A stretch of DNA of 64,000 bases from Bacillota bacterium (GTDB lineage Bacteria; Vulcanimicrobiota; JAJTBE01), in NCBI GenBank assembly GCA_021287065.1, contig JAJTBE010000104.1, positions 1 through 64,000 on the forward strand, in the 5' to 3' direction. Under the pieces are notes generated by a model, which saw only the letters and a program-made list of their open reading frames with translations, had not been told where the DNA came from and searched no databases. Positions 44,199-54,720 of the stretch are shown here, in pieces. Both the position numbers and the translations under genes were made by a program. Each line of letters opens with the position of its first letter. Positions within the stretch are counted from its first letter, which is position 1.

Positions 44199-45713
44199 CT
44201 AATCAAATTTAAAGAATGAAATGGTGTCCTGAAGCTCCAGAGCTTTTTCGTGAAGCATAGTTGCCGTTGAAGAGACTTCATCCGACAATACTCCGTTATG
44301 GTGAGTAACTTCGTTCAACTGATGTATTGCCTGATTAATCTGACCAACTCCCGTTGATTGTTCATTACTGGCATAAGAGATCTCCTTAACCAGATCCGAT
44401 GTTTTCTGGATTTCAGGGATCATCTTACTCAGTGTTTCATATGCTGCACCCGCTACCTTTACGCTTTCCGAGGAAAAAGTATTGATTTCCTGAGCGGCTG
44501 TCCGGCTCTTTTCAGCAAGCCTTCTGACTTCAGCGGCTACAACAGCAAAGCCTTTGCCATGCTCGCCTGCACGGGCTGCTTCAATAGCTGCATTTAATGC
44601 AAGCATATTTGTCTGACGGGCTATGTCTTCGATGATTGACACCTTATCCGCAATAAGCTTCATAGAATCAACAGTTTCCTTTACCGAGGAACCGCTCATC
44701 TCAGCATTTTTTGAAGCCTGAGAAGCTATAGCTTCAGTTTGTGCGGCATTCTGGGTATTATGCTGAATGTTGGCAACAATTTCTTCCATGGATGAAACCG
44801 TTTCTTCTGCAGAAGCTCCCTGTACACTGACGCCGTCTGAAATCTTCTTTGAGTTTTCAGTAAGCTGTTCACTTACTTTTCCAAGGGCGTCTGCGATATC
44901 TCTCACAAGAGTAAAGCTTTCCCTGAGTTTTCCGGCTGTATTATTAAGCCTTTCAACCACTATACCCGTTTCATCTTTACTCTTTACCTCAACTTCAATA
45001 TTCAGGTCGCCTTCCGACATTCCGTCAAGAGCATTGACAACATCTTTCAGAGGCCTTGTTATATAATTGGCAATTGTATAAGCCAGGAAGAGAATAACAA
45101 GGGCGACTATCAGAGATACAAACAGAATCTGCCTTGACAACGCAGCTATCTCATTCTGAACATCATCAATAAAGAGACCGGTACCTACGATCCATCCCCA
45201 GGGTTCGTAAAAGTACACATAACCAATTTTCGGATAAGGTTTTTGCGAACTATCCTTAGGCCAGGAATATTCAATAAAACCTTTTCCTTTTTCCTTAACG
45301 ATTTTGACTGATTCGGCAAATATCGGTTTTCCCTTGAGGTCTTTGAAATCACCGACATTTTTATCATTCAAATCTTCCCTGATAGGATGTATTTTCATAA
45401 CCGGGGTTGTATCAGTAACCCAGAAATAGTTACCACCCTGATATCTCAGATTTGAGAGATTCTTGCCTGCTCTTTTCTGGGCTTCTTCCCGTGTAAATTC
45501 CCCTTTTTCCACCCTTTTTTCATAGGCATTAAGCGTTGAAATCATCAGATCCACATTACCTTCAAGCGCTTTCTTCTTTTCTGCCAGAATCCTGTCCCCT
45601 ATCATATCCACAAGAACAAACTGGATACCGCACAGGACTATCAAAAGGGTGAAAACGGAAATACTGAGAATTTTAGCTTTAATGGACCAATCCTTAAAAT
45701 TAAAAACCTTCAT
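44199..45713 (-). CDS. Methyl-accepting chemotaxis protein with single Cache domain
   Basis: 504 residues. Membrane helix 1 at about 12-33, a periplasmic sCache_2 domain (about 35-190, with [45 protein letters not shown]), membrane helix 2 at about 192-215, a HAMP domain (to about 270) and the cytoplasmic signalling domain with the hairpin tip [20 protein letters not shown]. sCache_2 domains often bind small organic acids. GGGGGAG precedes the ATG. It starts 36 bp after the porin-like gene at 45750, so the two form an operon: barrel protein, then sensor. Confidence 0.94.
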   Translation of the reverse strand: MKVFNFKDWSIKAKILSISVFTLLIVLCGIQFVLVDMIGDRILAEKKKALEGNVDLMISTLNAYEKRVEKGEFTREEAQKRAGKNLSNLRYQGGNYFWVTDTTPVMKIHPIREDLNDKNVGDFKDLKGKPIFAESVKIVKEKGKGFIEYSWPKDSSQKPYPKIGYVYFYEPWGWIVGTGLFIDDVQNEIAALSRQILFVSLIVALVILFLAYTIANYITRPLKDVVNALDGMSEGDLNIEVEVKSKDETGIVVERLNNTAGKLRESFTLVRDIADALGKVSEQLTENSKKISDGVSVQGASAEETVSSMEEIVANIQHNTQNAAQTEAIASQASKNAEMSGSSVKETVDSMKLIADKVSIIEDIARQTNMLALNAAIEAARAGEHGKGFAVVAAEVRRLAEKSRTAAQEINTFSSESVKVAGAAYETLSKMIPEIQKTSDLVKEISYASNEQSTGVGQINQAIHQLNEVTHHNGVLSDEVSSTATMLHEKALELQDTISFFKFD

Positions 45714-45749
45714 TACGCCTGCTCCCCCTTCCTGATGTCTCTATCGCTT

Positions 45750-47033
45750 TTAAAACTTGTTTTCTATCTGAAGATAGAAGAAGTCAGCCGGATCTGCTTT
45801 GCCTCCGTATATGTTCTTAACAAAAGCTCCGGGCCAGAATCTTGAATAACCGACGTTAATGTCCCAGATTTTCTTTGTGTAGCGAACATTGAAGTCAAAT
45901 TCAGTACCCATATCAGTTCCGGATCGACCGGTAGGATCCTGAAGGAAAGGTTTTCCGTTTGTGCCGTACCAGGCATCACGGGCTTTATCAAGATTGAAGA
46001 TATGATAAGCCATGTAAGTTTTCCAGAATTTGTTAGGCTGTGAAGTGGTAACAAATCCAAGATCCCTTACATTTTTACATCCGATCAAATCCATATGTCC
46101 TAAAAAAGAATGGTTTTTCTGGTAGAAATCATCATAGGTATGAATGACATTATCATCAGGATTGCTGTCTCCTGAGAAGTAGTCATAGTTGAATCCGAGT
46201 GACGGTTTCCAGGGATGTTTGTTGAATGTATAGGATCCGTATGTTACCAGAGCGTACGCATCTCTCTGCTTGTCGCTGTCACATCCGAATTGCCTCATTC
46301 CTTCAAAACCGTATGTCCAGTTTCCACTTTCCTGTTTAAACCTGAGTCCGGTAACTCTTATTTGTTTCAAACCGTCATCATAGGCTCCCTGATCAATTTC
46401 CTTTGTGAGAAAATAACCGTCTATTTCAGTCTGGTCTTTTTTCCATGCGGCATACATTCCATATAGTCTTTCCTGACCTACTCCCGGTTTGTGGTATTGA
46501 AATCTGTTCAAAGCCAGCATGTCGGCAGTAAAATATTTCTCTTTGGCAGTCAGTCTGACTCCGTCGAATACTATCTGTGTATCTCCCCAGGGTCTGTTTG
46601 ATATTACGCGTCCATCTCCAAAGCTCATCATCTGGCGTCCCAGCCTCATTCTTAAATCTTTACCCACATCCATATAGAGCTGTTGAAGTTCAAGAGATGT
46701 AAAAGGTGATAAATCCGTTCTGACAAATCTTAACTCCCCAAAAAACGGAACTTCGCCCGCTTTGTAAGTAGCCATCATGCTATAACGCTGCCTTACCAGG
46801 GAATATGCATCATCCTTTGATGAATCAAAATCTTTGTTATTCCAGGACTCAAGCCTGTTTCTGATGTTGAATTCCAGTTTAAAATTCTTATCTTCCTGTT
46901 TGGCAGTCGTTCCCTCCTGAACACTTCCCGGTTCAGCAGGCTTGCTGGCATCTGCTGCAGTATCCCCTTCAGCAGCAAAGACTGGAAATACCATTGTCAT
47001 AATAACCAGCAGTAACATAACCACTTTTTTCAT
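45750..47033 (-). CDS. Alginate-export-type outer membrane barrel protein, paralogue 2
   Basis: A 427-residue protein with signal peptide (VVMLLLVIMTMVFPVFA), a linker, and the same barrel as paralogue 1: LQQLYMDVGKDLRMRLGRQM, MSFGDGRVISNRPWGDTQ, FDGVRLTAK, and the C-terminus FFYLQIENKF. Strong similarity to paralogue 1 throughout, including SFNYDYFSGDSNPDD-like and DTYDDFYQKN-type loops, shows a gene duplication. AAAAGGAG lies eight bases before the ATG. First gene of a two-gene unit with the Cache chemoreceptor. The terminator at 47163-47200 insulates it from the other receptor gene. Confidence 0.85.
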   Translation of the reverse strand: MKKVVMLLLVIMTMVFPVFAAEGDTAADASKPAEPGSVQEGTTAKQEDKNFKLEFNIRNRLESWNNKDFDSSKDDAYSLVRQRYSMMATYKAGEVPFFGELRFVRTDLSPFTSLELQQLYMDVGKDLRMRLGRQMMSFGDGRVISNRPWGDTQIVFDGVRLTAKEKYFTADMLALNRFQYHKPGVGQERLYGMYAAWKKDQTEIDGYFLTKEIDQGAYDDGLKQIRVTGLRFKQESGNWTYGFEGMRQFGCDSDKQRDAYALVTYGSYTFNKHPWKPSLGFNYDYFSGDSNPDDNVIHTYDDFYQKNHSFLGHMDLIGCKNVRDLGFVTTSQPNKFWKTYMAYHIFNLDKARDAWYGTNGKPFLQDPTGRSGTDMGTEFDFNVRYTKKIWDINVGYSRFWPGAFVKNIYGGKADPADFFYLQIENKF

Positions 47034-47154
47034 CGCAATTCTCCTTTTCTTTTATATTTTTTCAGCCAGTGGTATAATAACACCATTCTGTCTGTCAGAA
47101 ATAAGTGTATGTTTATGCCTATAGGTTATACCCATTTTTTTTTCCGGATACCAG

Positions 47155-47200
47155 AAAAAAAATGCGGGGAAGGGATTGGGTTTGAATCCCTCCCCGCCAT
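47155..47200 (-). terminator. Terminator of the second chemoreceptor gene
   Basis: GCGGGGAAGGGA ... TCCCTCCCCGC, with a loop of about 11 bases; the minus strand continues into a run of eight T. Strong intrinsic terminator. Confidence 0.9.
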
Positions 47201-47233
47201 CGTGAAGGGTTGGGCATAAACGACTGTCAAACT

Positions 47234-49318
47234 TTAATACTCAACAAATTGTTCATCATTAGCGTCGTCAAGCTCAACTACCACACCGGATTTCCTGTCA
47301 TTATCCTTCCTGTTTTCATAGCCGCAGCTTGCATCTTTTGATGCAGGGGCATACTCCTTATTATACTTTTTGCCATTCCCGCTTATGTCAGTGGCCGATT
47401 TTTTTGAATCAGCAACATTCATTTTGCCAATCTTTCTTGAAGATATTCCTCTTCCTGTATATTTATCAACTTTGGAACACTTGTCTGAGATATACTTGTT
47501 TTCTTCCAGTTTGAAGAAGTTCACTATTTCAAGCAACTGCACAGCCTGAGCTGATAATTCCTCAGAAGTAGCAGCCAATTCTTCTGAAGCTCCTGCATTC
47601 TGTTGAATCACCTGATCTAACTGCTGAATTGCCTTATTGATCTGTGAAGCCCCAATGCTCTGCTCTTTGGTCGCAGTATTGATTTCCTGAACAAGTTCTG
47701 CTGTCTTCTGAATATCAGGCACAACGCTTTTCAGATTACTGCCGGCAATTTCCGCCACTTTAAGGCTTTTTACCGACAACTCATTAATCTCTTCCGCTGC
47801 ATACTGACTTTTTTCAGCAAGCTTACGCACTTCGGAAGCTACAACAGCAAAACCTTTTCCGTGTTCTCCGGCTCTGGCAGCTTCAATTGCGGCATTAAGA
47901 GCCAGCATATTCGTCTGCCTGGCGATTTCACCGATAATGGTAATTTTTTCTGCAATATCTTTCATAGCAGTAACCATTTCAGCAACAGATTCACCTGTTT
48001 TGCTTATTTCGCTCGAAGCTTTCGTTGCAATAGCTTCTGTCTGTTGACAGTTATCTGCATTCAGTTTGATATTGGAAGCCATTTGCTCCATAGATGATGA
48101 AGCTTCTTCTGCTGCAGCAGCCTGCTCTGTTGCACCCTGAGAGATCTGTTCCGAGCTGGAGCTTAGCTCCTGACTACCTGCAGAGACATTACTTGCTGCT
48201 GTTTTAATGTTCCTTACTGTGCATCTTAGATTATCCACCATCTTCGCCAGTGCAGCCACCATTTGCCCTACTTCGTCATTTTGTTTGACAACCACATCAA
48301 CATTAAGATTGCCCACTGCGATTTCTTCAGCCATTGAAACAGTTTCCTTAACGGGTCTGACAATAGCTTTTGTTATCAGTAATGCCATCAACGCACCAAC
48401 AACAATTGCGATCAGTGAAATTACAATCATAAATGTAGTGGAGGCAGCTACTTTCTGATCCATCTGGGTTTTCAGAAAATCCTTCGAATCGCTGCATGCT
48501 TTTTCAACTTCCTGGGCAGCTTCAACCATTGTCTTTTCAAGACCGGCCTGTTGATCAGTAGCCACCACATAATTGGCAAAAGCTTCTTTGTATTTTTTAT
48601 TGCTATCAAGAACCTCGCTGGCAAGCTGCTTATTTTCAGCTTTCCTAAACCTTGCCATAAGACTCGAAGCAAGCTCATCTATCTTTTTGGTTTCCTTGTC
48701 AACTTTTTCGATATATTCCTTGCCGCCGCGTATGATATAGTTTTTCTCGTGTCTTCTTGCCTGAAGGTGGGCAGTCAGAATTTCATCCGAATCCTGAGCT
48801 TTTTCTATTCTGTCTGCTACAGCAGTTTTATCTGCACTGTTTACCAGAGTCCTTGCTTCCTTTACCTGGTCATCTTTCATTTGTTTGGCGGTTTTCTCCA
48901 TTGCTCTGCCGCTTGCCACAATCTCTTTATCATTCTTATCTTTCTGATCCTGTGCTTTCAGAAACTGATTAAAAGCTTCTTCATATTTGCCAGTTGCCAT
49001 AATGACCTGATCCATCAGATCCCTATTCTTTTTAGTCTTGAACTTTGATTTTAATGTAGTAGCTTCACTTTTAAGTTCCCCGGCAATCTTCAGAACTTCA
49101 TCTGCATATTTCTTGTCATTTCTGAGTATGAAATTCTTCTCGTTTTGTCTGATTAGTCTTACCTGCTGGGCGAGTGTGCTTGTGTCATTGGATTTCTGAG
49201 CTCTGTCGGTAACATCTGTCAGGCTTCCAAGTCCTACAAAGGCAATAAACGCTGTAAGGATAAGAATTATGACAAATCCACCGCCAATCTTAACGCCGAT
49301 TTTCAGATTCTTAAACAT
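47234..49318 (-). CDS. Methyl-accepting chemotaxis protein with helical-bundle (HBM-like) sensor
   Basis: 694 residues. Membrane helix 1 about 10-30, then about 270 residues of all-helical periplasmic sensor that looks like two stacked four-helix bundles (each with a R-x-x-[EK]-K-N-[FY]-I-[LI]-R piece: [14 protein letters not shown] and [16 protein letters not shown]), as in HBM sensors. Membrane helix 2 about 293-318, HAMP, signalling domain with [19 protein letters not shown], and a long charged tail (about 600-694) ending in QFVEY. HBM receptors in other bacteria sense organic acids, but the ligand here is unknown. The tail end could be a tether for adaptation enzymes, which is weak inference. 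The start has a good AGGGAGG. In the 470-bp gap upstream (49319-49788) I see nothing definite. Confidence 0.92.
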   Translation of the reverse strand: MFKNLKIGVKIGGGFVIILILTAFIAFVGLGSLTDVTDRAQKSNDTSTLAQQVRLIRQNEKNFILRNDKKYADEVLKIAGELKSEATTLKSKFKTKKNRDLMDQVIMATGKYEEAFNQFLKAQDQKDKNDKEIVASGRAMEKTAKQMKDDQVKEARTLVNSADKTAVADRIEKAQDSDEILTAHLQARRHEKNYIIRGGKEYIEKVDKETKKIDELASSLMARFRKAENKQLASEVLDSNKKYKEAFANYVVATDQQAGLEKTMVEAAQEVEKACSDSKDFLKTQMDQKVAASTTFMIVISLIAIVVGALMALLITKAIVRPVKETVSMAEEIAVGNLNVDVVVKQNDEVGQMVAALAKMVDNLRCTVRNIKTAASNVSAGSQELSSSSEQISQGATEQAAAAEEASSSMEQMASNIKLNADNCQQTEAIATKASSEISKTGESVAEMVTAMKDIAEKITIIGEIARQTNMLALNAAIEAARAGEHGKGFAVVASEVRKLAEKSQYAAEEINELSVKSLKVAEIAGSNLKSVVPDIQKTAELVQEINTATKEQSIGASQINKAIQQLDQVIQQNAGASEELAATSEELSAQAVQLLEIVNFFKLEENKYISDKCSKVDKYTGRGISSRKIGKMNVADSKKSATDISGNGKKYNKEYAPASKDASCGYENRKDNDRKSGVVVELDDANDEQFVEY

Positions 49319-49788
49319 ATTATGCCCTCCCTACCTTTAATTTTTTGCTGCATTACCCCATAAAATCGTGCCTTTTTCTGTGTATTACCTTTTTTAAAGC
49401 TCTCCGGCTATATTTCTGTTTTCTCTTTTTTTATGATTTCGACCCCTTGCACATTATCACACTGATTAGCTGCACAATCCCAATAAATTACTAAATGCCT
49501 ATCCCCATCGACATTTTTATTTTATCACTATAAACTGATTTCAATAAATCACAAGTTTTAACTATTTTCGGACATGAATAATAAGTATTTTTATCTCTTT
49601 TTTTATGTTCACTACAGAAGCAAATATTCAAACAAAAACAAAAAGCAGATGATGTAAAAGCTGTAAACCGATTCGACCTGTTTATCCCGGAAAGTCTGGT
49701 ATGCAAACCGTCCGGACAACTCTTACAGCACCTGCCTGATAACAAATATCAAAACAGTAAAAAGACTGTTACAAACTGATTATTTCAA

Positions 49789-50712
49789 TCAGCTTTCACT
49801 GCTGCAGGTTCTCTTTGAGACACATTCATTCTGAGTCATCTCATTTTTAGAGAACAGACCGCTCTGAGAAATAAGTATGCCTGCAAAAATCAGTATCCCG
49901 CCGATAAGGGACATAGTTGTGCAGGTTTCACCGCCCACAGTCCATGCAAAAGCAGCAGCAAATACAGGTTCGAGGGCAAAAATCAGAGATACCTTGATAG
50001 GAGGCACAGTCCTCTGGGCATACATCTGAACCGTATATGCAGAAACCGAAGGAAATATTACCAGAAAACCTATGTACCAGAAAGAATTCATTGATGGCGG
50101 AACCAGATTTATGCCCATAAAATGACTGGCAACAAGCCCGATTATTCCGGCGGTCATAAACTGCTGAAAGTTCATAACATAAGGGTCCAGACCCATTTTC
50201 ATATAATGGTCCGACATCAGTATGTTAACAGCGCAGACTACGGCGCAAACCAGAGTGTACAAGTCTCCGGAATTTACATCCCTTAACCCACCGGTCATAA
50301 TCCACAATCCGCACAGTGAAATAACAACACCGAATATATCAGACAGACTGGGAATCTTTCTGAAGAAAATAAACATAATCAGCGGAACAAAAAAGACGAA
50401 AAGCCCTGTAATAAAACCGGATTTTGAAGCAGTTGTGGTAACAAGCCCCACTGTCTGGCTTGTATAGAGACACCACAAAACCACACCCATCAACACTCCC
50501 TGGGGCCAGTTCGCCAAAGGCTTCTTTTTCCACATCACCGGCAAAGCCAGCAAGACGAGGGCTGCGATAAAAAATCTGTAACCCACCAGAAGAATCGGGC
50601 TTATATTTGCAAGGCTGTCCTTAACTACAAAAAAAGTGGAGCCCCATACCGCAGTGGCATAGAACAGACTTACATCAGTAAGGATAGCTTTTGATCTGTT
50701 TGTGTTTTTCAT
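49789..50712 (-). CDS. EamA/DMT family transporter
   Basis: A 307-residue integral membrane protein with ten predicted helices in two EamA repeats (about 12-145 and 155-292). Typical pieces: YATAVWGSTFFVVKDSL, GYRFFIAALVLLALPV, GLWIMTGG and LIFALEPVFAAAFAWTVGGE with GGILIFAGILIS. Likely an exporter of amino acids or related metabolites; substrate cannot be read. It starts 18 bp after the SpoIID-like gene, so they are cotranscribed. Confidence 0.92.
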   Translation of the reverse strand: MKNTNRSKAILTDVSLFYATAVWGSTFFVVKDSLANISPILLVGYRFFIAALVLLALPVMWKKKPLANWPQGVLMGVVLWCLYTSQTVGLVTTTASKSGFITGLFVFFVPLIMFIFFRKIPSLSDIFGVVISLCGLWIMTGGLRDVNSGDLYTLVCAVVCAVNILMSDHYMKMGLDPYVMNFQQFMTAGIIGLVASHFMGINLVPPSMNSFWYIGFLVIFPSVSAYTVQMYAQRTVPPIKVSLIFALEPVFAAAFAWTVGGETCTTMSLIGGILIFAGILISQSGLFSKNEMTQNECVSKRTCSSES

Positions 50713-50730
50713 ACTGTTTCCTTAAATAAC

Positions 50731-52350
50731 CTAACGGGTTTTTACCGGAGTAGGGATAACTCCGTTTATTTTATGATAATCAACCAATTCGACACCCTTA
50801 TAGTATTTTTTCAGAATCTGATCATAACGATAACCTTTTTTAGCAAGGCCAAGAGCGCCAAATTGACACATTCCCGCACCATGCCCCCATCCTGAACCTT
50901 TAAAAACCCAGGTGGTTTCACCGTTCTGCACGGATTTTGAAATATTGAATCTGGAGCTGTAAAGATTTCTCATAGCTCCGTTTTGCGCCTTAAATTTGAA
51001 AGTAGGCCTGATCTCATCACCTCTGACCCTGAATTCTCCCTTATCGGTAACGATCTTGAGAATTGAGACTCTTCCATCAGGTCCCCTCTTCTCAACAACC
51101 AGATCCTTAATCGTTCCGGTGTCGTCTTCAATATAGGCTTTGTCAATTATCTGGGAAAGCTCTTCGTTGGACCATCTTACTTCCCACCTGTAATATGATG
51201 ACATACTGCAGTTGGCTGGAGGCACATCAAAATTGATTGTATTTCCCTGAACAAATACCGGAACCTTGCCGCTTCCCAGAACAACACGGGGCGCAGCCGC
51301 CGGAGCAGGTGAAGGTGAAGGCGAAACCGAAGGTGTTGCTGAAGGCGTCGCTGTTGCCTGTGGTGAAGGAGTCGGGGCATCATCATTCAAAAATCCCGGT
51401 CCTCTGTATGTCGAAGGCGACGGCGAAACTGACGGTGAAGGCGAAGGTGATGGTGAAGGAGGAGTCTGATCTCCATTGATTTTTGATGGAGCGCCGTCAA
51501 GTTTATCATCACAAACCACACTGCGAAGATATGGTATAGGATTTGTCAGAAATACCGTTTCATTATCAGTTGTGGTTCCACCGCAAGTTGAATGATAAAG
51601 GGGATATTTGACAGGTTTTCCCCCTGATGCAAGAACTATTCCCTTTGTATCATCCACTGCTTTGTTGCAAAGGGGCTGTTCCTGATCCAGGCCGCCATAA
51701 ACCTGATAACTTGTTCCTGATGAAAAGTCATATCCGTATTTCTCACATATTCCAAGATGTCCAAGGGCAAAAGTCCTTGCCACCACAGCCTGAGCTTTAT
51801 TTGCTTCTATACTTGAGCTGCCAAGTTCCTCAGGAACAACGCCGTAAAGGTACTGTTCCAGCGGAAGAATGTTTATTACAAGAATATTCTTTTTTGAAAC
51901 CGACAGTTTAATTTTCCCTCTGTATCTGTTTTTGCCGACTTTAAGGGGAGTATCCGCCTGTGAAGGTGATATGGTTACCTCCTGCCAGCTTCCTGTCTGT
52001 TCGTTTTTATCTTTTGTTTTCAGACTGATGGCATCATCCTTTAGTTTAAAAACATGATCATCTGAAGAAAACAACGAAACTCCCACCTGTTTTTCACCAG
52101 GAGAGAATTTAATTCCGCCGGGAGCGGAAATACTGACTTCATCAGCAGATTTGGCAATAAGAATCCGAACCGTTACGTCGTCATTGCCATTGCTACCGCT
52201 GCTGCTGTCTTTACCCTGCAAAGTCTGGGCAAAAATCAGACTTCTGCCCTCAATATTACTGCCAGATACTATGGACAAAAAAAATAAACCCATTGCTATC
52301 ATAACAATTGCCGTTACAAATACGGCGTTTTTTCTGTTTTTGTGTTTCAT
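50731..52350 (-). CDS. SpoIID/LytB domain protein with Pro/Ser-rich insertion
   Basis: 539 residues. N-terminal membrane helix or signal (about 8-28, AVFVTAIVMIAMGLFFLSIV), then the SpoIID/LytB domain, in which EANKAQAVVARTFALGHLG, YHSTCGGTTTDNE and the C-terminal SGWGHGAGMCQFGALGLAKKG are diagnostic. Within the domain, at about residues 298-355, is a low-complexity insertion of Pro-Ser and Ala-Thr repeats. SpoIID family proteins act on peptidoglycan (lytic transglycosylase or its stimulator). ATG 52350 is chosen over 52356: AGAGG is six bases ahead of it, but touches the first. A 12-bp direct repeat occurs three times just upstream. Confidence 0.9.
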   Translation of the reverse strand: MKHKNRKNAVFVTAIVMIAMGLFFLSIVSGSNIEGRSLIFAQTLQGKDSSSGSNGNDDVTVRILIAKSADEVSISAPGGIKFSPGEKQVGVSLFSSDDHVFKLKDDAISLKTKDKNEQTGSWQEVTISPSQADTPLKVGKNRYRGKIKLSVSKKNILVINILPLEQYLYGVVPEELGSSSIEANKAQAVVARTFALGHLGICEKYGYDFSSGTSYQVYGGLDQEQPLCNKAVDDTKGIVLASGGKPVKYPLYHSTCGGTTTDNETVFLTNPIPYLRSVVCDDKLDGAPSKINGDQTPPSPSPSPSPSVSPSPSTYRGPGFLNDDAPTPSPQATATPSATPSVSPSPSPAPAAAPRVVLGSGKVPVFVQGNTINFDVPPANCSMSSYYRWEVRWSNEELSQIIDKAYIEDDTGTIKDLVVEKRGPDGRVSILKIVTDKGEFRVRGDEIRPTFKFKAQNGAMRNLYSSRFNISKSVQNGETTWVFKGSGWGHGAGMCQFGALGLAKKGYRYDQILKKYYKGVELVDYHKINGVIPTPVKTR

Positions 52351-52360
52351 ATCCATCCTC

Positions 52361-52396
52361 TGAAATATCCGTTGAAATATCCGTTGAAATATCCAT
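52361..52396. repeat. Three tandem 12-bp repeats
   Basis: TGAAATATCCGT twice and TGAAATATCCAT once, in register, directly ahead of the SpoIID-like gene (-) and 115 bp ahead of the divergent gene. Could be an operator array or replication slippage. Confidence 0.7.
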
Positions 52397-52511
52397 TTAC
52401 TATCTAATTGTTATTCGGAAGCCTTTTTGCTTCTCACAATAGTGGAGGAATTGATTATTCTTTCGTGGAAAATTCACTGAGAACAAAAAAAGGGGAGAAC
52501 ACCGCGCCTTT

Positions 52512-54086
52512 ATGGAATCAAATACCTTCGATATATCAGGAAGAGTTGACATCCATGATGTTCACCAGTTTGAGGTTAAACTTGAGTACAACCTCGAAGA
52601 ACTACAGGAAGTCAATAATTATGGGATCGAATCATATTTTTTTATTCCACGCGCTCTTAATATTAACAGATATACATACCAAAAAGAACAGTTTTACAGA
52701 GATCTGAATAATTATATCAGATTCAAAACCCCAAGTTACAGTTTCAAGCTGATTCTTGATCCTGATTTTGAACGCTCACCCCTTTTTGTCCTTGAAAAAT
52801 TATCCGAAGAACTCGAAGCAGCAAAATTAACTCCCGATAAAGAAAACCTGTTTCTTCCCAAAAAGGAAAAATATCAGAAAACCATCAAGGAACTCAAACT
52901 CCTTGGCTGCATGGTTCTTGCAAGGTTAAGGGATTACGAGGGCTTCATTGACCGCAAACTCGTAAAACTTACGGAAAGAGACACCGATTATCTTCTTACC
53001 AGGCTTGATAATTCGGTTATGAACGGCATAAGAATTCTCAACGAGCTTCGCAGACTGAAAACCAAATTTGAATCCCTCCTCGATGAAAATAATGATATAA
53101 GAAAATATTTCCGTATTGTTGAGGAATTCCTCAGTTATCTCCTTGAAGAGGAAATGATTCCAATAATCAAAAAAGTGAAATCAGCCATGCCTGACTGCCC
53201 GGGACTCCTTGATATAGAAATGTTTTTCAGGACTTTTCTTACTTCAGAACAGGAAACAAGGCGGGAAAATGGTTTTCACCTGATTTTTGCAAGAGATGAC
53301 AGGGGCAAGGAAAACTATATTTATCAGTTGAGCCAGTATAAAAAAGTCATTTCTTCGATTCTGTTTCTCGGAACAAACCGGGAAACCCAGGATCTGGCAT
53401 TCATTCATCTTATAGGTTCAATAGCTGCCTTTCTTGCATCAATGCTCTATTTTTACATTACCTATCTTGTTTCAAGCAAAGTCAGCATCGACAGTTTTAT
53501 GTTTGTATTCCTCATTTCCATCGGTTATGTTTTTAAAGACAGAATCAAAGAAATAATAAAGGCAATCCTCAGCCCCAACCAGTCTCTTGCACTTCCCGAC
53601 AACACCACGGAAATTCTGGATGTGGGAGAAAACGATCACTGCAAACTGGGAAAAATCAAGGAAACTGTTATATTTGCAGACAGAAATAAAATTGATCCCG
53701 TTGTTCTGGATTTGCGAAACCGCCATTTCAAAGAAGTTCTCCCTGAGGAATCACCTGAAGAGATTATGGTATTCCACAAGGACATATATATTGATACCGA
53801 AGCTGTAATCAACAATCATTCCCGGACGGTTAATTTCACCGATATTATGAGATTTAACATCCAGCAGTATCTTCAGAGAATGGATGATCCGGAACAGTCG
53901 GTTTATTATTATGATCCTGATTTGGAAAAAGAAGCAAAAACTATTGGGAGGAAAATCTATTATATACATCTGGTTCTGAAATTTTCCGAGGTCAAGGAAG
54001 AAATGCTGATGACCAGATACGAAATCTATCGTATTGCAGCTAATAAATACGGCATTCAGAGAATAGAATCCCTGGAGATGAAATAA
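52512..54086 (+). CDS. Unrecognised membrane protein
   Basis: 524 residues, family not recognised. The first ~300 residues are soluble and mostly helical, rich in Glu/Lys/Leu (VLEKLSEELEAAKLTPDKEN, LVKLTERDTDYLLTRLDN). Two membrane helices follow at about residues 298-320 and 325-342 (AFLASMLYFYITYLV, SFMFVFLISIGYVF), then ~180 residues of cytosolic sequence with mixed alpha/beta character (VGENDHCKLGKIKETVIFAD, KEVLPEESPEEIMVFHKDIY). The start is uncertain because AGGGGAG lies 14 bases before ATG 52512. It ends at 54086, with the convergent nucleotidyltransferase stop codon directly abutting. Confidence 0.75.
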   Translation: MESNTFDISGRVDIHDVHQFEVKLEYNLEELQEVNNYGIESYFFIPRALNINRYTYQKEQFYRDLNNYIRFKTPSYSFKLILDPDFERSPLFVLEKLSEELEAAKLTPDKENLFLPKKEKYQKTIKELKLLGCMVLARLRDYEGFIDRKLVKLTERDTDYLLTRLDNSVMNGIRILNELRRLKTKFESLLDENNDIRKYFRIVEEFLSYLLEEEMIPIIKKVKSAMPDCPGLLDIEMFFRTFLTSEQETRRENGFHLIFARDDRGKENYIYQLSQYKKVISSILFLGTNRETQDLAFIHLIGSIAAFLASMLYFYITYLVSSKVSIDSFMFVFLISIGYVFKDRIKEIIKAILSPNQSLALPDNTTEILDVGENDHCKLGKIKETVIFADRNKIDPVVLDLRNRHFKEVLPEESPEEIMVFHKDIYIDTEAVINNHSRTVNFTDIMRFNIQQYLQRMDDPEQSVYYYDPDLEKEAKTIGRKIYYIHLVLKFSEVKEEMLMTRYEIYRIAANKYGIQRIESLEMK

Positions 54087-54719
54087 TTATTCTCCGGGGT
54101 TTCTGCCTGTATGATTTCTGTAATCTGAAGGCGTATCCACATCTTTGAGAATTGCCGGATCATCCACATCAACAACAATCAGCCTGTCCCTGTTTTTATT
54201 GACTGCATGCCTTGCTCCCTCTTCAAGGGGCGATTCCAGTAAATCTTCGAATATTTCCGATGGAAAAAACACAGGATGCCCTTTTCTCCCGCTGTATTTT
54301 GGTATTACAACCATTCCGGGGTTTTCTGCAGCAGTTTCGGCTATTTTCTGAAATGTGGAAACATCAACAAAAGGATGATCCACAAGACACATCATAATGC
54401 CTGCAGTTACTCTTTTCTCACTTTTTATATATTTCAAAGCTTCAATCAGCGATGAGAGCTGTCCCCTCTCAGGGTCAGGGTTAAACACAATCCTGCATGA
54501 TTCGGGAATCTCTGCTTCCGACAAAATCCTCTCCCTGTGAAATCCAAGGACAGCTATTATTTCCGAGGGTTCAGGCACTATTCCACTGAGTGATAGGAAA
54601 ATATTTTCAATGAATTTTCTCCCCTCCCCTGCTTCAAGGAGGGCTTTTGGAAAGCCCATTCTCCGGGATTCCCCGGCGGTCAGGATTACTGCTGTATATA
54701 AAAATTCCGAACTGTTCAT
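54087..54719 (-). CDS. MobA-like nucleotidyltransferase (MocA type)
   Basis: A 210-residue protein of the NTP_transf_3 family: VILTAGESRRMGFPKALLEAG is the nucleotide-binding loop, MMCLVDHPFVDVSTFQKIAE holds the metal-binding Asp, and PKYSGRKGHPVFF and ARHAVNKNRDRLIVVDVDDP are typical of MocA/YgbP-like molybdenum cofactor nucleotidyltransferases. Specificity (CTP versus GTP) cannot be assigned. A longer frame reaches 54821, but ATG 54719 has AGGTGTT as ribosome site and the region between holds a perfect palindrome and A/T repeats, so it is non-coding. No other cofactor gene is in the window. Confidence 0.85.
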   Translation of the reverse strand: MNSSEFLYTAVILTAGESRRMGFPKALLEAGEGRKFIENIFLSLSGIVPEPSEIIAVLGFHRERILSEAEIPESCRIVFNPDPERGQLSSLIEALKYIKSEKRVTAGIMMCLVDHPFVDVSTFQKIAETAAENPGMVVIPKYSGRKGHPVFFPSEIFEDLLESPLEEGARHAVNKNRDRLIVVDVDDPAILKDVDTPSDYRNHTGRNPGE

Positions 54720-54720
54720 T

